DNA of 37,400 nt from Latilactobacillus fragifolii (GTDB lineage: Bacteria; Bacillota; Bacilli; Lactobacillales; Lactobacillaceae): NCBI RefSeq assembly GCF_905332535.1, contig NZ_CAJOCF010000010.1, forward strand, positions 1 through 37,400, read 5' to 3'. Positions 1 through 6,449 of this stretch are shown one piece after another. Each line of letters starts with the position of its first letter. Positions within the stretch are counted from its first letter, which is position 1. The position numbers and the translations under genes are program-made. Below the pieces are notes generated by a model. The model was not told where the DNA came from. It saw only the letters and a list, made by a program, of their open reading frames with translations, and ran no database searches.

Positions 1-15
1 CCTGTACTCTCCTTA
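1..15. other. Left att core (direct repeat with the right end)
   Basis: The 15 bases CCTGTACTCTCCTTA recur exactly as the last 15 bases of the window (37386-37400). An identical short repeat at both ends of a full prophage, next to the integrase gene on one side, is what site-specific recombination leaves behind. The true core may be longer because the flanking host DNA is not shown. Confidence 0.75.
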
Positions 16-41
16 CTTGAATATCTTATATTATCCGATAT

Positions 42-82
42 TAGCCTAATTGCTGTTAAATCAGTGATTAGGCTATTTTTTT
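42..82 (+). terminator. Rho-independent terminator just inside the left end
   Basis: TAGCCTAAT (42-50) and ATTAGGCTA (67-75) form a perfect 9-bp stem followed by a run of T. It points rightward, so it would stop transcripts entering from the host side. A phage-supplied terminator here would fit an att site at the 3' end of a host gene (inference). Confidence 0.75.
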
Positions 83-126
83 ATTCTTTTGAATTTACTA
101 TGTTTGCCTATATTTGCCATCAAAGA

Positions 127-147
127 TTAGTCAAAAAGGTTAGTCAA
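127..147 (+). repeat. Integrase arm-type sites, left pair 1
   Basis: Two direct copies of TTAGTCAA lie at 127-134 and 140-147, 13 bp apart. The same octamer occurs as an inverted pair at 231-250 and as a direct pair at the right end (37319-37338). Paired short repeats at both ends, outside the genes, are typical of arm sites bound by the N-terminal domain of a tyrosine integrase. Confidence 0.65.
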
Positions 148-230
148 TTTTGTTTTTCAATGAGCTAAAAAGAGTGTTTTTAAGTTTATTTTCGTCTTTC
201 CTTACAGCCTCAACGGATGAGCTCTCTTTT

Positions 231-250
231 TTGACTAACTTTTTGACTAA
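231..250 (-). repeat. Integrase arm-type sites, left pair 2 (inverted)
   Basis: TTGACTAA occurs at 231-238 and 243-250. It is the reverse complement of the TTAGTCAA octamer of the other pairs, with 12-bp spacing. The pair ends three bases before the integrase stop codon. Confidence 0.65.
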
Positions 251-253
251 CCC

Positions 254-1474
254 TCAATAATCAACATCTAAAGCTGACTTAAGTTTATCTTTCTGATTCG
301 AAGTAACATGCGTGTATATGTTCATCGTCACACTAATATTTTTGTGGCCCAACCGCTCTTGAACTGCTTTAGGTGTTATTGTATTATCTTTTTCAAACAA
401 CCACGTAGCATGTGTGTGCCGCAATCCATGTGGGGTAATCCGATGCACAAAGGTCTTATAATAATCATCGCCGGTCAGCTGGTAAGTGGTTTTAAAAGTT
501 TCCGTCCCTTGATCTATGATGCTATCTAACCAGTTATTTGGCTTACCAAGATTTAACCACGTGTCTTTTTCACTGGGGAAGACGAGATTAGAAGCGCTGT
601 GGTTATATTCTTTATATTCTCGCAACGTATTAACTACAAGGTTATTAATGTCAATCGTTCGATAAGATAACCACTTAGGCGGCTGAGTCGCCAGTTTGCC
701 AAACTCATTCATTGCTAAAGTCTTATTTACATCAAGTTTATTGTTCTCTAAATCAACATCAGACCATTCAAGCGCCAGTAGTTCACCTTTACGCAATCCT
801 GTGTAAGCCATTGTGATGAAGTACACCGCGTGCATCATGCTTATAGTGCCATTGGTCCGACCCTTAACCAGAACGCGGGTAAACTTGTCTAGCTCATCGG
901 CGCTAAAGAAGTTCGTGCTGGTCGTCTTGTTAGCATTATTGATTTGACGTTCTGGTAATAATACGTGATTAAACGGATTGCTTTTAATCAGTTTGATCGT
1001 GTAGGCATACTTAAATACTCGATTAGCGTAGCGACTTACAATATTCAGTTTAGCGTACTTAGTCGCCCAACGGTTTACGATTGGCTGCAAGACCTCCGGA
1101 GTAATAGCATCCATATTCATTGTGCCGATTTCTGGCAGAATGTGACAATCAAAGATTTGTTTGGTTTTATAAACCGTACTTGATTGAACGGTTTTCCGAT
1201 ACGAGTCAGTGAACCACCGCTGGTAAACATCATTAAATGTGAGGCTATCGGATTCAGGCTTATTGTTGAACTCATATTTTTTATTCATCACTTCGGCTTC
1301 AATCTTGCGATATGCCGCGTTAGCTAGGGCAGGTGTTTTGAAACCACGGCGGGTAGTTGTCGTTTTCTTGTTAGTCGCTGGATTAACACCTGTATAAATC
1401 TGGAACATATACTTTTTGACGCCTTTTTTTGTTTCATACTCCTTGATTGCAGGGTTCTTTTTGTATGCAAACAT
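254..1474 (-). CDS. int: Phage integrase (tyrosine recombinase)
   Basis: This 406-aa protein integrates and excises the phage by site-specific recombination. The N-terminal ~60 residues, with TRRGF and an Ala-rich helix, resemble an AP2-like arm-binding domain. A SAM-like core-binding domain follows, then the catalytic domain. Visible catalytic residues are Arg in TGLRKGE, His and Arg in HGLRHTHA, His in LGHKN and the nucleophile Tyr in MNIYTHV close to the C terminus. I chose the ATG at 1474 because AGGAG lies about 7 nt upstream; the open frame extends 40 codons further without ribosome binding support. The gene lies against the left att core and reads toward it, as is usual. Its leader folds into several hairpins (1485-1579). 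Confidence 0.95.
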   Translation of the reverse strand: MFAYKKNPAIKEYETKKGVKKYMFQIYTGVNPATNKKTTTTRRGFKTPALANAAYRKIEAEVMNKKYEFNNKPESDSLTFNDVYQRWFTDSYRKTVQSSTVYKTKQIFDCHILPEIGTMNMDAITPEVLQPIVNRWATKYAKLNIVSRYANRVFKYAYTIKLIKSNPFNHVLLPERQINNANKTTSTNFFSADELDKFTRVLVKGRTNGTISMMHAVYFITMAYTGLRKGELLALEWSDVDLENNKLDVNKTLAMNEFGKLATQPPKWLSYRTIDINNLVVNTLREYKEYNHSASNLVFPSEKDTWLNLGKPNNWLDSIIDQGTETFKTTYQLTGDDYYKTFVHRITPHGLRHTHATWLFEKDNTITPKAVQERLGHKNISVTMNIYTHVTSNQKDKLKSALDVDY

Positions 1475-1484
1475 TAAAATCACT

Positions 1485-1579
1485 CCTATTTTATGGTAAA
1501 ATAGGGTACACAAATAGCGTGCGCTAATGCGTACCTTTTTTACTAGACACACCTTACTTCTTGGCGGGAGAGAGGTGTG
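1485..1579 (-). promoter_or_regulatory. Hairpin-rich integrase leader
   Basis: Three stem-loops sit in tandem before int. 1485-1505 is CCTATTTTA/TAAAATAGG, a perfect 9-bp stem with a 3-nt loop. 1505-1535 has GGTAC/GTACC outside and TAGCG/CGCTA inside. 1548-1579 is CACACCT/AGGTGTG. In the leftward mRNA the first stem takes in the AGG of the int ribosome binding site. The other two are followed by T runs only on the + strand, so they could also terminate rightward transcription. Confidence 0.55.
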
Positions 1580-1594
1580 CCTTTTTTGTTGCAA

Positions 1595-1668
1595 TGGACC
1601 TTGTAGGACTCGAACCTACGAACGGACGGTTATGAGCCGCCTGCTCTGACCAACTGAGCTAAAGGTCC
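1595..1668 (-). tRNA. tRNA with CAU anticodon (Ile2-like or Met)
   Basis: The reverse complement folds as a normal cloverleaf. The acceptor is GGACCTT/AAGGTCC, the D stem GCTC/GAGC, the anticodon stem GGCGG/CCGTC with loop CTCATAA, the T stem GTAGG/CCTAC, and the discriminator base is A. The anticodon is CAU. The sequence looks more like the bacterial tRNA-Ile that reads AUA after lysidine modification than elongator Met, but that is from memory. No CCA is encoded (TTGC follows), so the host must add it. It lies between int and a membrane protein gene on the same strand, three bases after a structured element. Confidence 0.9.
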
Positions 1669-1671
1669 AAC

Positions 1672-1717
1672 TCGACCAATGAGCCTTGCACTCATTGCCA
1701 GCTTGGCTGATGGTCGA
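1672..1717 (-). other. Three-stem RNA element, copy A
   Basis: Outer stem TCGACCA/TGGTCGA (1672-1678, 1711-1717) encloses hairpin ATGAG-7-nt loop-CTCAT (1679-1695) and hairpin CAGC-TTG-GCTG (1699-1709). A second copy with the same layout, loop CTTGCA and AGCCAGCTT segment, but different stem bases, lies at 2336-2381. Copy A sits between the DUF4352-type gene and the tRNA on the same strand. It has no T run, so it is not a simple terminator. Function unknown. Confidence 0.6.
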
Positions 1718-1733
1718 AATAAAGCTACAAATG

Positions 1734-2288
1734 CTAGTTAACTTCTACTGAATATTTTGCTGCTTGTTTAATTGAAATAAGCGGTGCAAACTGTAGTTCA
1801 AATTTACCTAGTTTATCTGTGCCATAAGCAGCTGTTACATCCATTTCTTTGCCAGCCGCAACAGAATCCATGGTATTTTCTAATGCATAGGTATCTAGTT
1901 TGTTGTTATCTGGCCCGTATACATTTAAATCTGTACCAACTGGCAAATCTTCTTTACCGTCATTTTTTACGTGATACACGACTTTAATAACATTAGCCGG
2001 TTGTTTATCTGCCATTTCATTTCGTTCATCAGTTTTTTCAACAGATTTTAATGTATAAGTTGCGTCCCCAACTTTAACGGTATCTCCTAGCTTATACATT
2101 TTTGAAGATGCTTCCTTGTTGCTGCTATTAGAAGAAACTTGCTTGCCACCGTTGTTTTTGTTACCGCCTAATGCAGAACCCCCAATAGCTACGACAATAA
2201 CTACTAGTATCCAAAACCATATACGCTTGTAAAAAGGCTTTTTTTGAACGTATGTATTTCCGTTCTCATCCGTAATTTTCTTTGACAC
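1734..2288 (-). CDS. Membrane-anchored DUF4352-like protein, possible superinfection exclusion
   Basis: This 184-aa protein starts with a short polar segment, then one strong membrane helix (about residues 22-41, IWFWILVVIVVAIGG), a Ser/Asn/Lys linker, and an extracellular beta-rich domain. That domain runs from a GDTVKVGD strand through the VVYHVKNDGKEDLPVG core, which resembles DUF4352-type domains. I chose GTG at 2288 because GGAGGG lies 7 nt upstream; a TTG five codons earlier overlaps that site. Membrane proteins of this kind beside cI are expressed in the lysogen and often block infection by related phages, but exclusion is an inference. Three-stem RNA elements lie on both sides. Confidence 0.7.
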   Translation of the reverse strand: MSKKITDENGNTYVQKKPFYKRIWFWILVVIVVAIGGSALGGNKNNGGKQVSSNSSNKEASSKMYKLGDTVKVGDATYTLKSVEKTDERNEMADKQPANVIKVVYHVKNDGKEDLPVGTDLNVYGPDNNKLDTYALENTMDSVAAGKEMDVTAAYGTDKLGKFELQFAPLISIKQAAKYSVEVN

Positions 2289-2335
2289 AATGAATCCCTC
2301 CAAAATAAAAATATTTTTTGTGCATAAAGCACAAT

Positions 2336-2381
2336 TCGAGTAACGAGGCTTGCACTCGTAAGCCAGCTTAACTGGACTCGA
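2336..2381 (-). other. Three-stem RNA element, copy B
   Basis: Outer stem TCGAGT/ACTCGA (2336-2341, 2376-2381) encloses hairpin ACGAG-7-nt loop-CTCGT (2343-2359) and hairpin CCAG-CTTAA-CTGG (2363-2375). All three stems of copy A are kept although paired bases changed. It lies five bases after the cI stop codon, in the cI to DUF4352 gap. A further hairpin, TTGTGC/GCACAA, lies at 2318-2334. Confidence 0.6.
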
Positions 2382-2386
2382 TAACC

Positions 2387-3097
2387 TTATAGGATTTTAC
2401 CTATGATTCTTACTTCCTCGCATGGATATATCATATCATCATACGCATCGTTTTCCGAGACTAATCTAATATCTTGACCTTCAACATATACATATTTACA
2501 AGTTACACCGACGTCTTCAATAGAAACAACGGCAGCTGTTCCATTCTCAACCCACGGTGTGTATTCAATAAAGGCTTGTTCGCCCTTCATCAAAAATGGC
2601 TCCATTGAATTTCCGGCAATTGTGATGATCTCATCGGCATTTCGAGGGATTTCCTCTCTGTCTACCACTGTAGTTTCAGCTTCTGAATCTTGAACATCAC
2701 CGTCGATAGGTGCGCCAGCAGCGGTTGAGCGGCCCTTAATGATTCTTTTTCTTTCGGGGAACCCAATAATTTTAGTTTCTTTTTCCTGTTCTTCAAGTTC
2801 TTCTTCTGCACATTCAAGGACTTTCTTTTGTCTCGGAGGACTAAGCTTGTTGTATATAGGAAGAATATCAGAATTATCACTACGTTTTTCTACTAGATCG
2901 GATTTACTTATATGAAAGTAGTTTGCTAATAGTTCTATTTTGTCTATTCTGGGATAGGTTTTACCCTTTATCCAATCCGTTAACGTTGTATAGCTAATGG
3001 ATAAGTCATCAGAAAGCTTTCTGCGACTCACTGAATTTTTGTCCATAAAAAACTGAATGTTTTGAGCCATAACTTCTTTATTTCCTAAATAACTCAT
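2387..3097 (-). CDS. cI: CI-type repressor with S24 self-cleavage domain
   Basis: This 236-aa repressor would maintain lysogeny. Residues ~10-65 are an XRE helix-turn-helix (SRRKLSDDLSISYTTLTDW). A charged linker with EEELEEQEKE follows, then a LexA/S24 peptidase domain. A candidate Ala-Gly cleavage site is in STAAGAP, the catalytic Ser in GNSMEPF and the Lys in VTCKYVY. By analogy with LexA and lambda CI, RecA-stimulated self-cleavage would induce the prophage after DNA damage. The ATG at 3097 has AAGGAGGTGA in the right place. Its promoter overlaps an operator (3119-3148), so it probably regulates itself. Confidence 0.93.
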   Translation of the reverse strand: MSYLGNKEVMAQNIQFFMDKNSVSRRKLSDDLSISYTTLTDWIKGKTYPRIDKIELLANYFHISKSDLVEKRSDNSDILPIYNKLSPPRQKKVLECAEEELEEQEKETKIIGFPERKRIIKGRSTAAGAPIDGDVQDSEAETTVVDREEIPRNADEIITIAGNSMEPFLMKGEQAFIEYTPWVENGTAAVVSIEDVGVTCKYVYVEGQDIRLVSENDAYDDMIYPCEEVRIIGKIL

Positions 3098-3119
3098 ATT
3101 AATTCACCTCCTTGCAACA

Positions 3120-3148
3120 ATAATACGGTTTATCCGTAAAAAAATCAA
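3120..3148 (-). promoter_or_regulatory. cI promoter with operator O1 in its spacer
   Basis: On the - strand, TTGATT (3143-3148) and TATTAT (3120-3125) are separated by 17 bp. The spacer holds an imperfect copy (3123-3139) of the 17-bp palindrome TTACGGTTTAACCGTAA. A repressor bound there would occlude the promoter. Confidence 0.75.
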
Positions 3149-3184
3149 GAAGTTTATAGCGCCTTTAGGGTAAATTAAAAAATA

Positions 3185-3200
3185 TTACGGTTTTTTACGG
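3185..3200. promoter_or_regulatory. Central operator half-sites
   Basis: Two TTACGG half-sites in direct orientation lie at 3185-3190 and 3195-3200, midway between the divergent cI and cro promoters. They match the left half of the palindrome at the other operators and may be a weaker third site. Confidence 0.5.
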
Positions 3201-3207
3201 AATATAT

Positions 3208-3236
3208 TTGACATTACGGTTTAACCGTTATAATAT
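3208..3236 (+). promoter_or_regulatory. Early rightward promoter with operator O3
   Basis: A consensus -35 TTGACA (3208-3213) precedes TATAAT (3229-3234, 15 bp) or TAATAT (3231-3236, 17 bp). The near-perfect operator TTACGGTTTAACCGTTA (3214-3230) fills the spacer. It drives cro, the antirepressor and probably the early operon. Confidence 0.8.
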
Positions 3237-3264
3237 GTATTCATAGCAAAGGAGGTGAATTAAT

Positions 3265-3507
3265 ATGAAATTAACACTAAAAGCAATAAGAGCTATGCAT
3301 AATTTAACGCAAGAACAAGCGGCGAAAGAAATTGGCGTTTCTACAGATACTTGGAGAAACTATGAATTACAAAAGACGTTTCCTGATGTTCCAATCATTA
3401 AAAGAATTGAAGATAGTTTCGATGTCAGTTACAATGACATCATTTTTTTACCACTTGATTACGGTTTAACCGTAAAACACGATGAAAGTTTGAAACAACC
3501 TGTGTAG
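3265..3507 (+). CDS. cro: Cro-like XRE repressor
   Basis: This 80-aa protein is almost entirely an XRE helix-turn-helix (LTQEQAAKEIGVSTDTWRNYE), with a short tail after residue 65. It is the first gene of the early transcript and divergent from cI, which is the Cro position. It should compete for the TTACGG operators and favour the lytic programme. AAAGGAGGTGA precedes the ATG. A perfect copy of the operator palindrome lies inside its 3' coding part (3459-3475). Confidence 0.88.
   Translation: MKLTLKAIRAMHNLTQEQAAKEIGVSTDTWRNYELQKTFPDVPIIKRIEDSFDVSYNDIIFLPLDYGLTVKHDESLKQPV
3459..3475. promoter_or_regulatory. Perfect operator palindrome inside cro
   Basis: TTACGGTTTAACCGTAA is fully self-complementary around its central base and is the best match of all operator copies. 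It lies about 230 bp downstream of the early promoter, inside coding sequence. It could act as a roadblock or as a looping site with O1 and O3. Confidence 0.7.
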
Positions 3508-3542
3508 TGAATAAAAAACGAACAGCGCAAGGAGGAAATATT

Positions 3543-4325
3543 ATGAAAGATGTACAACTATTCAATTTCAATGGTAATCACGTTCGTACAGTGTTAATTG
3601 ATAATGAACCGTATTTTGTCGGTAAAGATGTAGCGACTATTTTAGGGTATCAAAACGGAAGCAGGGACGTTAATCGGCACGTTGATACCGACGACCGTCA
3701 AAACTACCAAAACGGTACCTTTGAAAGCAATCGCGGTTTAACAATCATTAACGAATCGGGATTATACAGCTTAATCCTATCTAGCAAGCTACCGGCTGCT
3801 AAGGAATTCAAACGATGGGTAACTAAAGAAGTCCTACCATCCATTCGAAAAAACGGCGCATATCTAACCGTAGAAAAAGCAAAACAAATCATATTGAACC
3901 CAGACACGATCATCACATTAGCTCAGCAAGTTAAAAGTGAGCGCGAAGGTCGGTTAATTGCTGAACAACAGGTAAATGAACTGAAACCTAAAGCGAGCTA
4001 CTACGACAAAGTGCTGTCGAACAACGCACTAGTAACAACAACTGCTATTGCGAAGGATTATGGCATGAGCGCTCGTGAAATGAACGGCTTGTTGCATCGA
4101 CTTAAGGTTCAATTCAAGCAAGGGAGTACATGGTTTTTATATGCCAAATATCAACGCAACGGCTGGACACAATCCGAAACGCGGATGGTTCGACGTAAAG
4201 ATGGCACAGAAAAAGCAGTCCTCAACACTAAATGGACACAGAAAGGCCGGTTAGGGTTGTATGAACTGCTTAAATTGAACGGCGTATTACCAACTATTGA
4301 ACAACAAACGGCACAGGAGGCTTAA
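3543..4325 (+). CDS. Phage antirepressor (Bro-N plus KilAC)
   Basis: This 260-aa protein has an N-terminal Bro domain (residues ~1-105, with EPYFVGKDVATILGY, LTIINESGLYSLIL and FKRWVTKEVLPSIRKNG). A helical linker follows, then a C-terminal KilAC DNA-binding domain (from about 150, with TTTAIAKDYGMSAREMN and GRLGLYELL). Such proteins counteract or modulate the lysogenic repressor and act early. The ATG at 3543 follows AAGGAGG; an upstream GTG at 3507 overlapping the cro stop is less likely. It follows cro directly on the same transcript. Confidence 0.92.
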   Translation: MKDVQLFNFNGNHVRTVLIDNEPYFVGKDVATILGYQNGSRDVNRHVDTDDRQNYQNGTFESNRGLTIINESGLYSLILSSKLPAAKEFKRWVTKEVLPSIRKNGAYLTVEKAKQIILNPDTIITLAQQVKSEREGRLIAEQQVNELKPKASYYDKVLSNNALVTTTAIAKDYGMSAREMNGLLHRLKVQFKQGSTWFLYAKYQRNGWTQSETRMVRRKDGTEKAVLNTKWTQKGRLGLYELLKLNGVLPTIEQQTAQEA

Positions 4326-4327
4326 TC

Positions 4328-4471
4328 ATGGATAAGGACCTAAGAGATTGGACAAAAATCGTTATAGAAACAGACGCAAAAAAACCTATAACCATTGCAG
4401 AAGTTACTGCTGATAACTTCGAGATTGCGGATGGTTATAGGGTAAGGCTCACACCGAAGTACAACGATTAA
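4328..4471 (+). CDS. Small hypothetical protein, 47 aa
   Basis: The ATG lies two bases after the antirepressor stop, with GGAGG in the end of that gene. It encodes a 47-residue acidic protein with no motif I recognise. Its stop codon shares four bases (TTAA) with the stop of the convergent gene at 4468. Confidence 0.65.
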   Translation: MDKDLRDWTKIVIETDAKKPITIAEVTADNFEIADGYRVRLTPKYND

Positions 4472-4698
4472 TCTTTGTCGATTGGCGGATGTGGATCATT
4501 GCCATAACTGTTCTTAAGATTAATTTTTCCGTCTTTCTTTTGAGCGATTAATTCAGAATGTTGGTTTTGAGCAATTTGTTTACCAAATTCGAGGGCGTCA
4601 GACTTATTATCAAAAAGTTTGGTAGCTTTTGTGTTTCCTTCGCCCTTAACTGCCCATTTATCGTCACGCGGTGATATCCATTGGTTTTTACCAGCCAT
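4468..4698 (-). CDS. DUF2188-like small protein
   Basis: This 76-aa protein has W-x-V-K-G-E-G-N-x-K-A near the N terminus, a helix with DALEFGKQIAQNQHSEL, and an ending NSYGNDPHPP. This is the DUF2188 pattern found in bacteria and phages; its function is unknown. I chose ATG 4698, preceded by AGGAG. It is the only leftward gene in this stretch and may be expressed in the lysogen. Confidence 0.75.
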   Translation of the reverse strand: MAGKNQWISPRDDKWAVKGEGNTKATKLFDNKSDALEFGKQIAQNQHSELIAQKKDGKINLKNSYGNDPHPPIDKD

Positions 4699-4739
4699 AT
4701 TGAAACTCCTTTCATAATTTATTAAATAGCGCAACTGGA

Positions 4740-4768
4740 TTGTTTCGCTATTCACTATTGATTATACA
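4740..4768 (+). promoter_or_regulatory. Candidate promoter for the second HTH gene
   Basis: TTGTTT (4740-4745) and TATACA (4763-4768) are 17 bp apart, in the divergent gap before the HTH gene at 4824. It would give that gene and the following ones a supply independent of the cro promoter. Confidence 0.45.
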
Positions 4769-4823
4769 CGATATGTACGGGGAACACAATACGAACAACA
4801 CTATATATAGGGGGGTAAATGCA

Positions 4824-5021
4824 TTGTGGACAATCATTAAACAGATGATGGAAGACCTAGGAATAAATCAAGAACAACTAGCTAAACGCATGGGGGTTCA
4901 TTCTGGTGTTATTTCAGATTTTAAATTAGGCCACATTAAAAAGCCCAGCTTTGACCTTATGTGCAAATTTGCAGATGCGCTTGGCGTAAGTTTGGACGAA
5001 TTAAGAGAGAAGGAGGATTAA
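4824..5021 (+). CDS. XRE-family regulator, 65 aa
   Basis: This is a compact Cro/CI-type helix-turn-helix (INQEQLAKRMGVHSGVISDF, then LCKFADALGVSLDEL) covering the whole protein. I chose the TTG at 4824, eight bases after a GGGGGG ribosome binding site. The frame is open further upstream but lacks support, and an overlapping ATG is in another frame and stops early. It is a second small regulator in the early region, with its own candidate promoter; target unknown. Confidence 0.8.
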   Translation: MWTIIKQMMEDLGINQEQLAKRMGVHSGVISDFKLGHIKKPSFDLMCKFADALGVSLDELREKED

Positions 5022-5023
5022 CC

Positions 5024-5305
5024 ATGGCGGCAATACTAAGTGAAGAAGCATCACAAGAACTAGCAGAACAAGTTTGGCAGAAGGTTGAAGAACTTGCTAA
5101 GTCAATAGTCCTTAAACCTCGAGGAACGCAGGAGAAGCCAACAATCAGCGGTTACCTCAATCAAGCAAAAGCACAAAAGTATGTCGGATCGAAAGCGCTA
5201 CTCGAAAAACTCGAACAAAACGGACTTGGTCGCTATGTCATTGACGGCACTATCCGCTATAAAGTGGCTGACATTGATGAAGCGATGGATTTGTTCCGTG
5301 AGTAA
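5024..5305 (+). CDS. Excisionase-like / DUF771-like DNA-binding protein
   Basis: This 93-aa protein starts with a helical segment (SQELAEQVWQKVEELAKS). It then has a winged-helix-like unit: YLNQAKAQKYVGSKALLEKL, a short turn, and VIDGTIRYKVADIDEAMD. The layout matches phage DUF771 and excisionase-type proteins that choose a site and bend DNA. It starts two bases after the HTH gene with AAGGAGG upstream. Excisionase is a possibility only. Confidence 0.6.
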   Translation: MAAILSEEASQELAEQVWQKVEELAKSIVLKPRGTQEKPTISGYLNQAKAQKYVGSKALLEKLEQNGLGRYVIDGTIRYKVADIDEAMDLFRE

Positions 5306-5348
5306 AAGGTACCAGGTTTATAAAAGTTCATTAGAGGAGAGAAACTTC

Positions 5349-5498
5349 ATGATTAAAAATTTAATCATTGTAATTATGTGGTTAACAACAGGCATAGGTA
5401 TTTATATAGTACAAAAAGTTGATAGCAAAAATCGATGGTACAAGTATTATGCAATCACAATATCGACTATTTTTACATTTTTTCGATTTCTGTTTTGA
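5349..5498 (+). CDS. Small membrane protein, 49 aa
   Basis: It begins MIKNLIIVIMW, with one hydrophobic helix (residues 3-20), a short basic loop (VDSKNRWYK) and a second hydrophobic stretch to the C terminus. AGGAGA precedes the ATG. Its last 26 bases overlap the convergent gene at 5473. Function unknown. Confidence 0.6.
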   Translation: MIKNLIIVIMWLTTGIGIYIVQKVDSKNRWYKYYAITISTIFTFFRFLF

Positions 5499-5901
5499 TG
5501 CAAGGAATTATATAGTTTCCGATTAAATATCTTGCGCGTTTAAAATTACTTTCGTCCATAACTCCATCAACTATTAATTCTGAATACTCACTAAAATAAG
5601 TGTGATATTTCCCAGGAATGTAAGGAAGAATAAGGTAATAACTATTCAATAGTTCCTTAATTTGTTCAGGCGTATGTTGTTCTTCATAAGAAAAAGCAGC
5701 CGTGGCAGTCAAATAATTTTCAAGTAAATCGCGCTTATGCAAAATGTTATTTCTGATGTTTTCTTGTTCAATTTCAAGTCGTTTCATGTTTCTAGAATGG
5801 TAGTTATTAATTAACGCCGTAATGATAGGAGAAACTAAGGATACAAAAGCAATTGTTGCCGTGATTGTAAATGTTAGATCAAATTTAATAAATATCACCA
5901 C
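5473..5901 (-). CDS. Membrane protein with coiled C-terminal domain
   Basis: This protein of up to 142 aa has one N-terminal membrane helix (about residues 10-32), a basic stretch (NYHSRNMKRLE) and then a helical cytoplasmic region. No family recognised. The start is uncertain. The coordinate uses GTG 5901, but the AAAGGTGGTGA ribosome binding site overlaps that codon; the best-spaced codon is an AUU at about 5889. An extended -10 (TGTTATACT, 5913-5921) on the same strand lies just upstream. It is a leftward gene inside the early operon, so it is likely made in the lysogen. Confidence 0.6.
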   Translation of the reverse strand: MVIFIKFDLTFTITATIAFVSLVSPIITALINNYHSRNMKRLEIEQENIRNNILHKRDLLENYLTATAAFSYEEQHTPEQIKELLNSYYLILPYIPGKYHTYFSEYSELIVDGVMDESNFKRARYLIGNYIIPCIKTEIEKM

Positions 5902-5937
5902 CTTTCAAAATAAGTATAACAAACAAGGGGGCTAACC

Positions 5938-6108
5938 ATGAAAGCAATAAAGTTAGATTTTTCAAAAGTAAAAATAACAAATGTATCAGCTAATGGAAAA
6001 GTAATACCTGATCTATCAAAAGTGGAATTACCCGATGAATTAAATGATTTCTTAGCAGATATTTATCTCAAAGATTATCAAAAAAAGAAGGCAGCAGAAC
6101 ATGAATAA
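5938..6108 (+). CDS. Small hypothetical protein, 56 aa
   Basis: AAGGGGG and then ATG at 5938 open a 56-codon frame. The product is lysine-rich with a helical, charged C terminus (YLKDYQKKKAAEHE). It overlaps the next start by 8 bases, which suggests translational coupling. No recognised family. Confidence 0.65.
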   Translation: MKAIKLDFSKVKITNVSANGKVIPDLSKVELPDELNDFLADIYLKDYQKKKAAEHE

Positions 6109-6265
6109 ACAACAAGCCGATGAGTGGTACAACAACCACATGAAGCATGTTTTGAGCATTATGCAGATCAGCAAAGATACAGATGACGCAGAGCGAAATA
6201 GCCAGTGGAAAATGTTGTTCGAAGTTGGTGAATATCAAAATGACGGGAGTGTGCAATATGAATAA
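6101..6265 (+). CDS. Small hypothetical protein, 54 aa
   Basis: The ATG lies inside the end of the previous gene (6101). The product is acidic and helical, with no membrane segment and no motif I know. Its end overlaps the ATG of the next gene at 6258, so three genes form an overlapping chain. Confidence 0.65.
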   Translation: MNKQQADEWYNNHMKHVLSIMQISKDTDDAERNSQWKMLFEVGEYQNDGSVQYE

Positions 6266-6449
6266 ACATCTATACATGGCAGTTGCGATTAGCATTTTAT
6301 TAGGACTATATATCCCTAAAATTATGCAATTCATCGTGACGATAGCCATCTTTAGCTCGATGGCGACTTATATCGGGGTCAATCATAGAGAATTTTTTGG
6401 TACAAAAAAAGCCGACAGTGCTGAAGACACTGACGACCAGGTTAATTAG
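6258..6449 (+). CDS. Small membrane protein, 63 aa
   Basis: Two hydrophobic segments (about residues 5-20 and 22-40, separated by PKIMQF) are followed by a short acidic tail. The ATG at 6258 follows GGGAG in the preceding gene. Function unknown. The stop codon lies inside a long stem-loop (6439-6470). Confidence 0.6.
   Translation: MNKHLYMAVAISILLGLYIPKIMQFIVTIAIFSSMATYIGVNHREFFGTKKADSAEDTDDQVN

Noticed and set aside
1595-1668. tRNA as the integration target
   Set aside because: The att core repeat lies at the window ends and has no match in this tRNA, which is inside the phage next to int, not at the junction.
3507-3542. Upstream GTG start for the antirepressor
   Set aside because: It overlaps the cro stop without a ribosome binding site, whereas ATG 3543 has AAGGAGG at proper distance and fits the Bro-N start.
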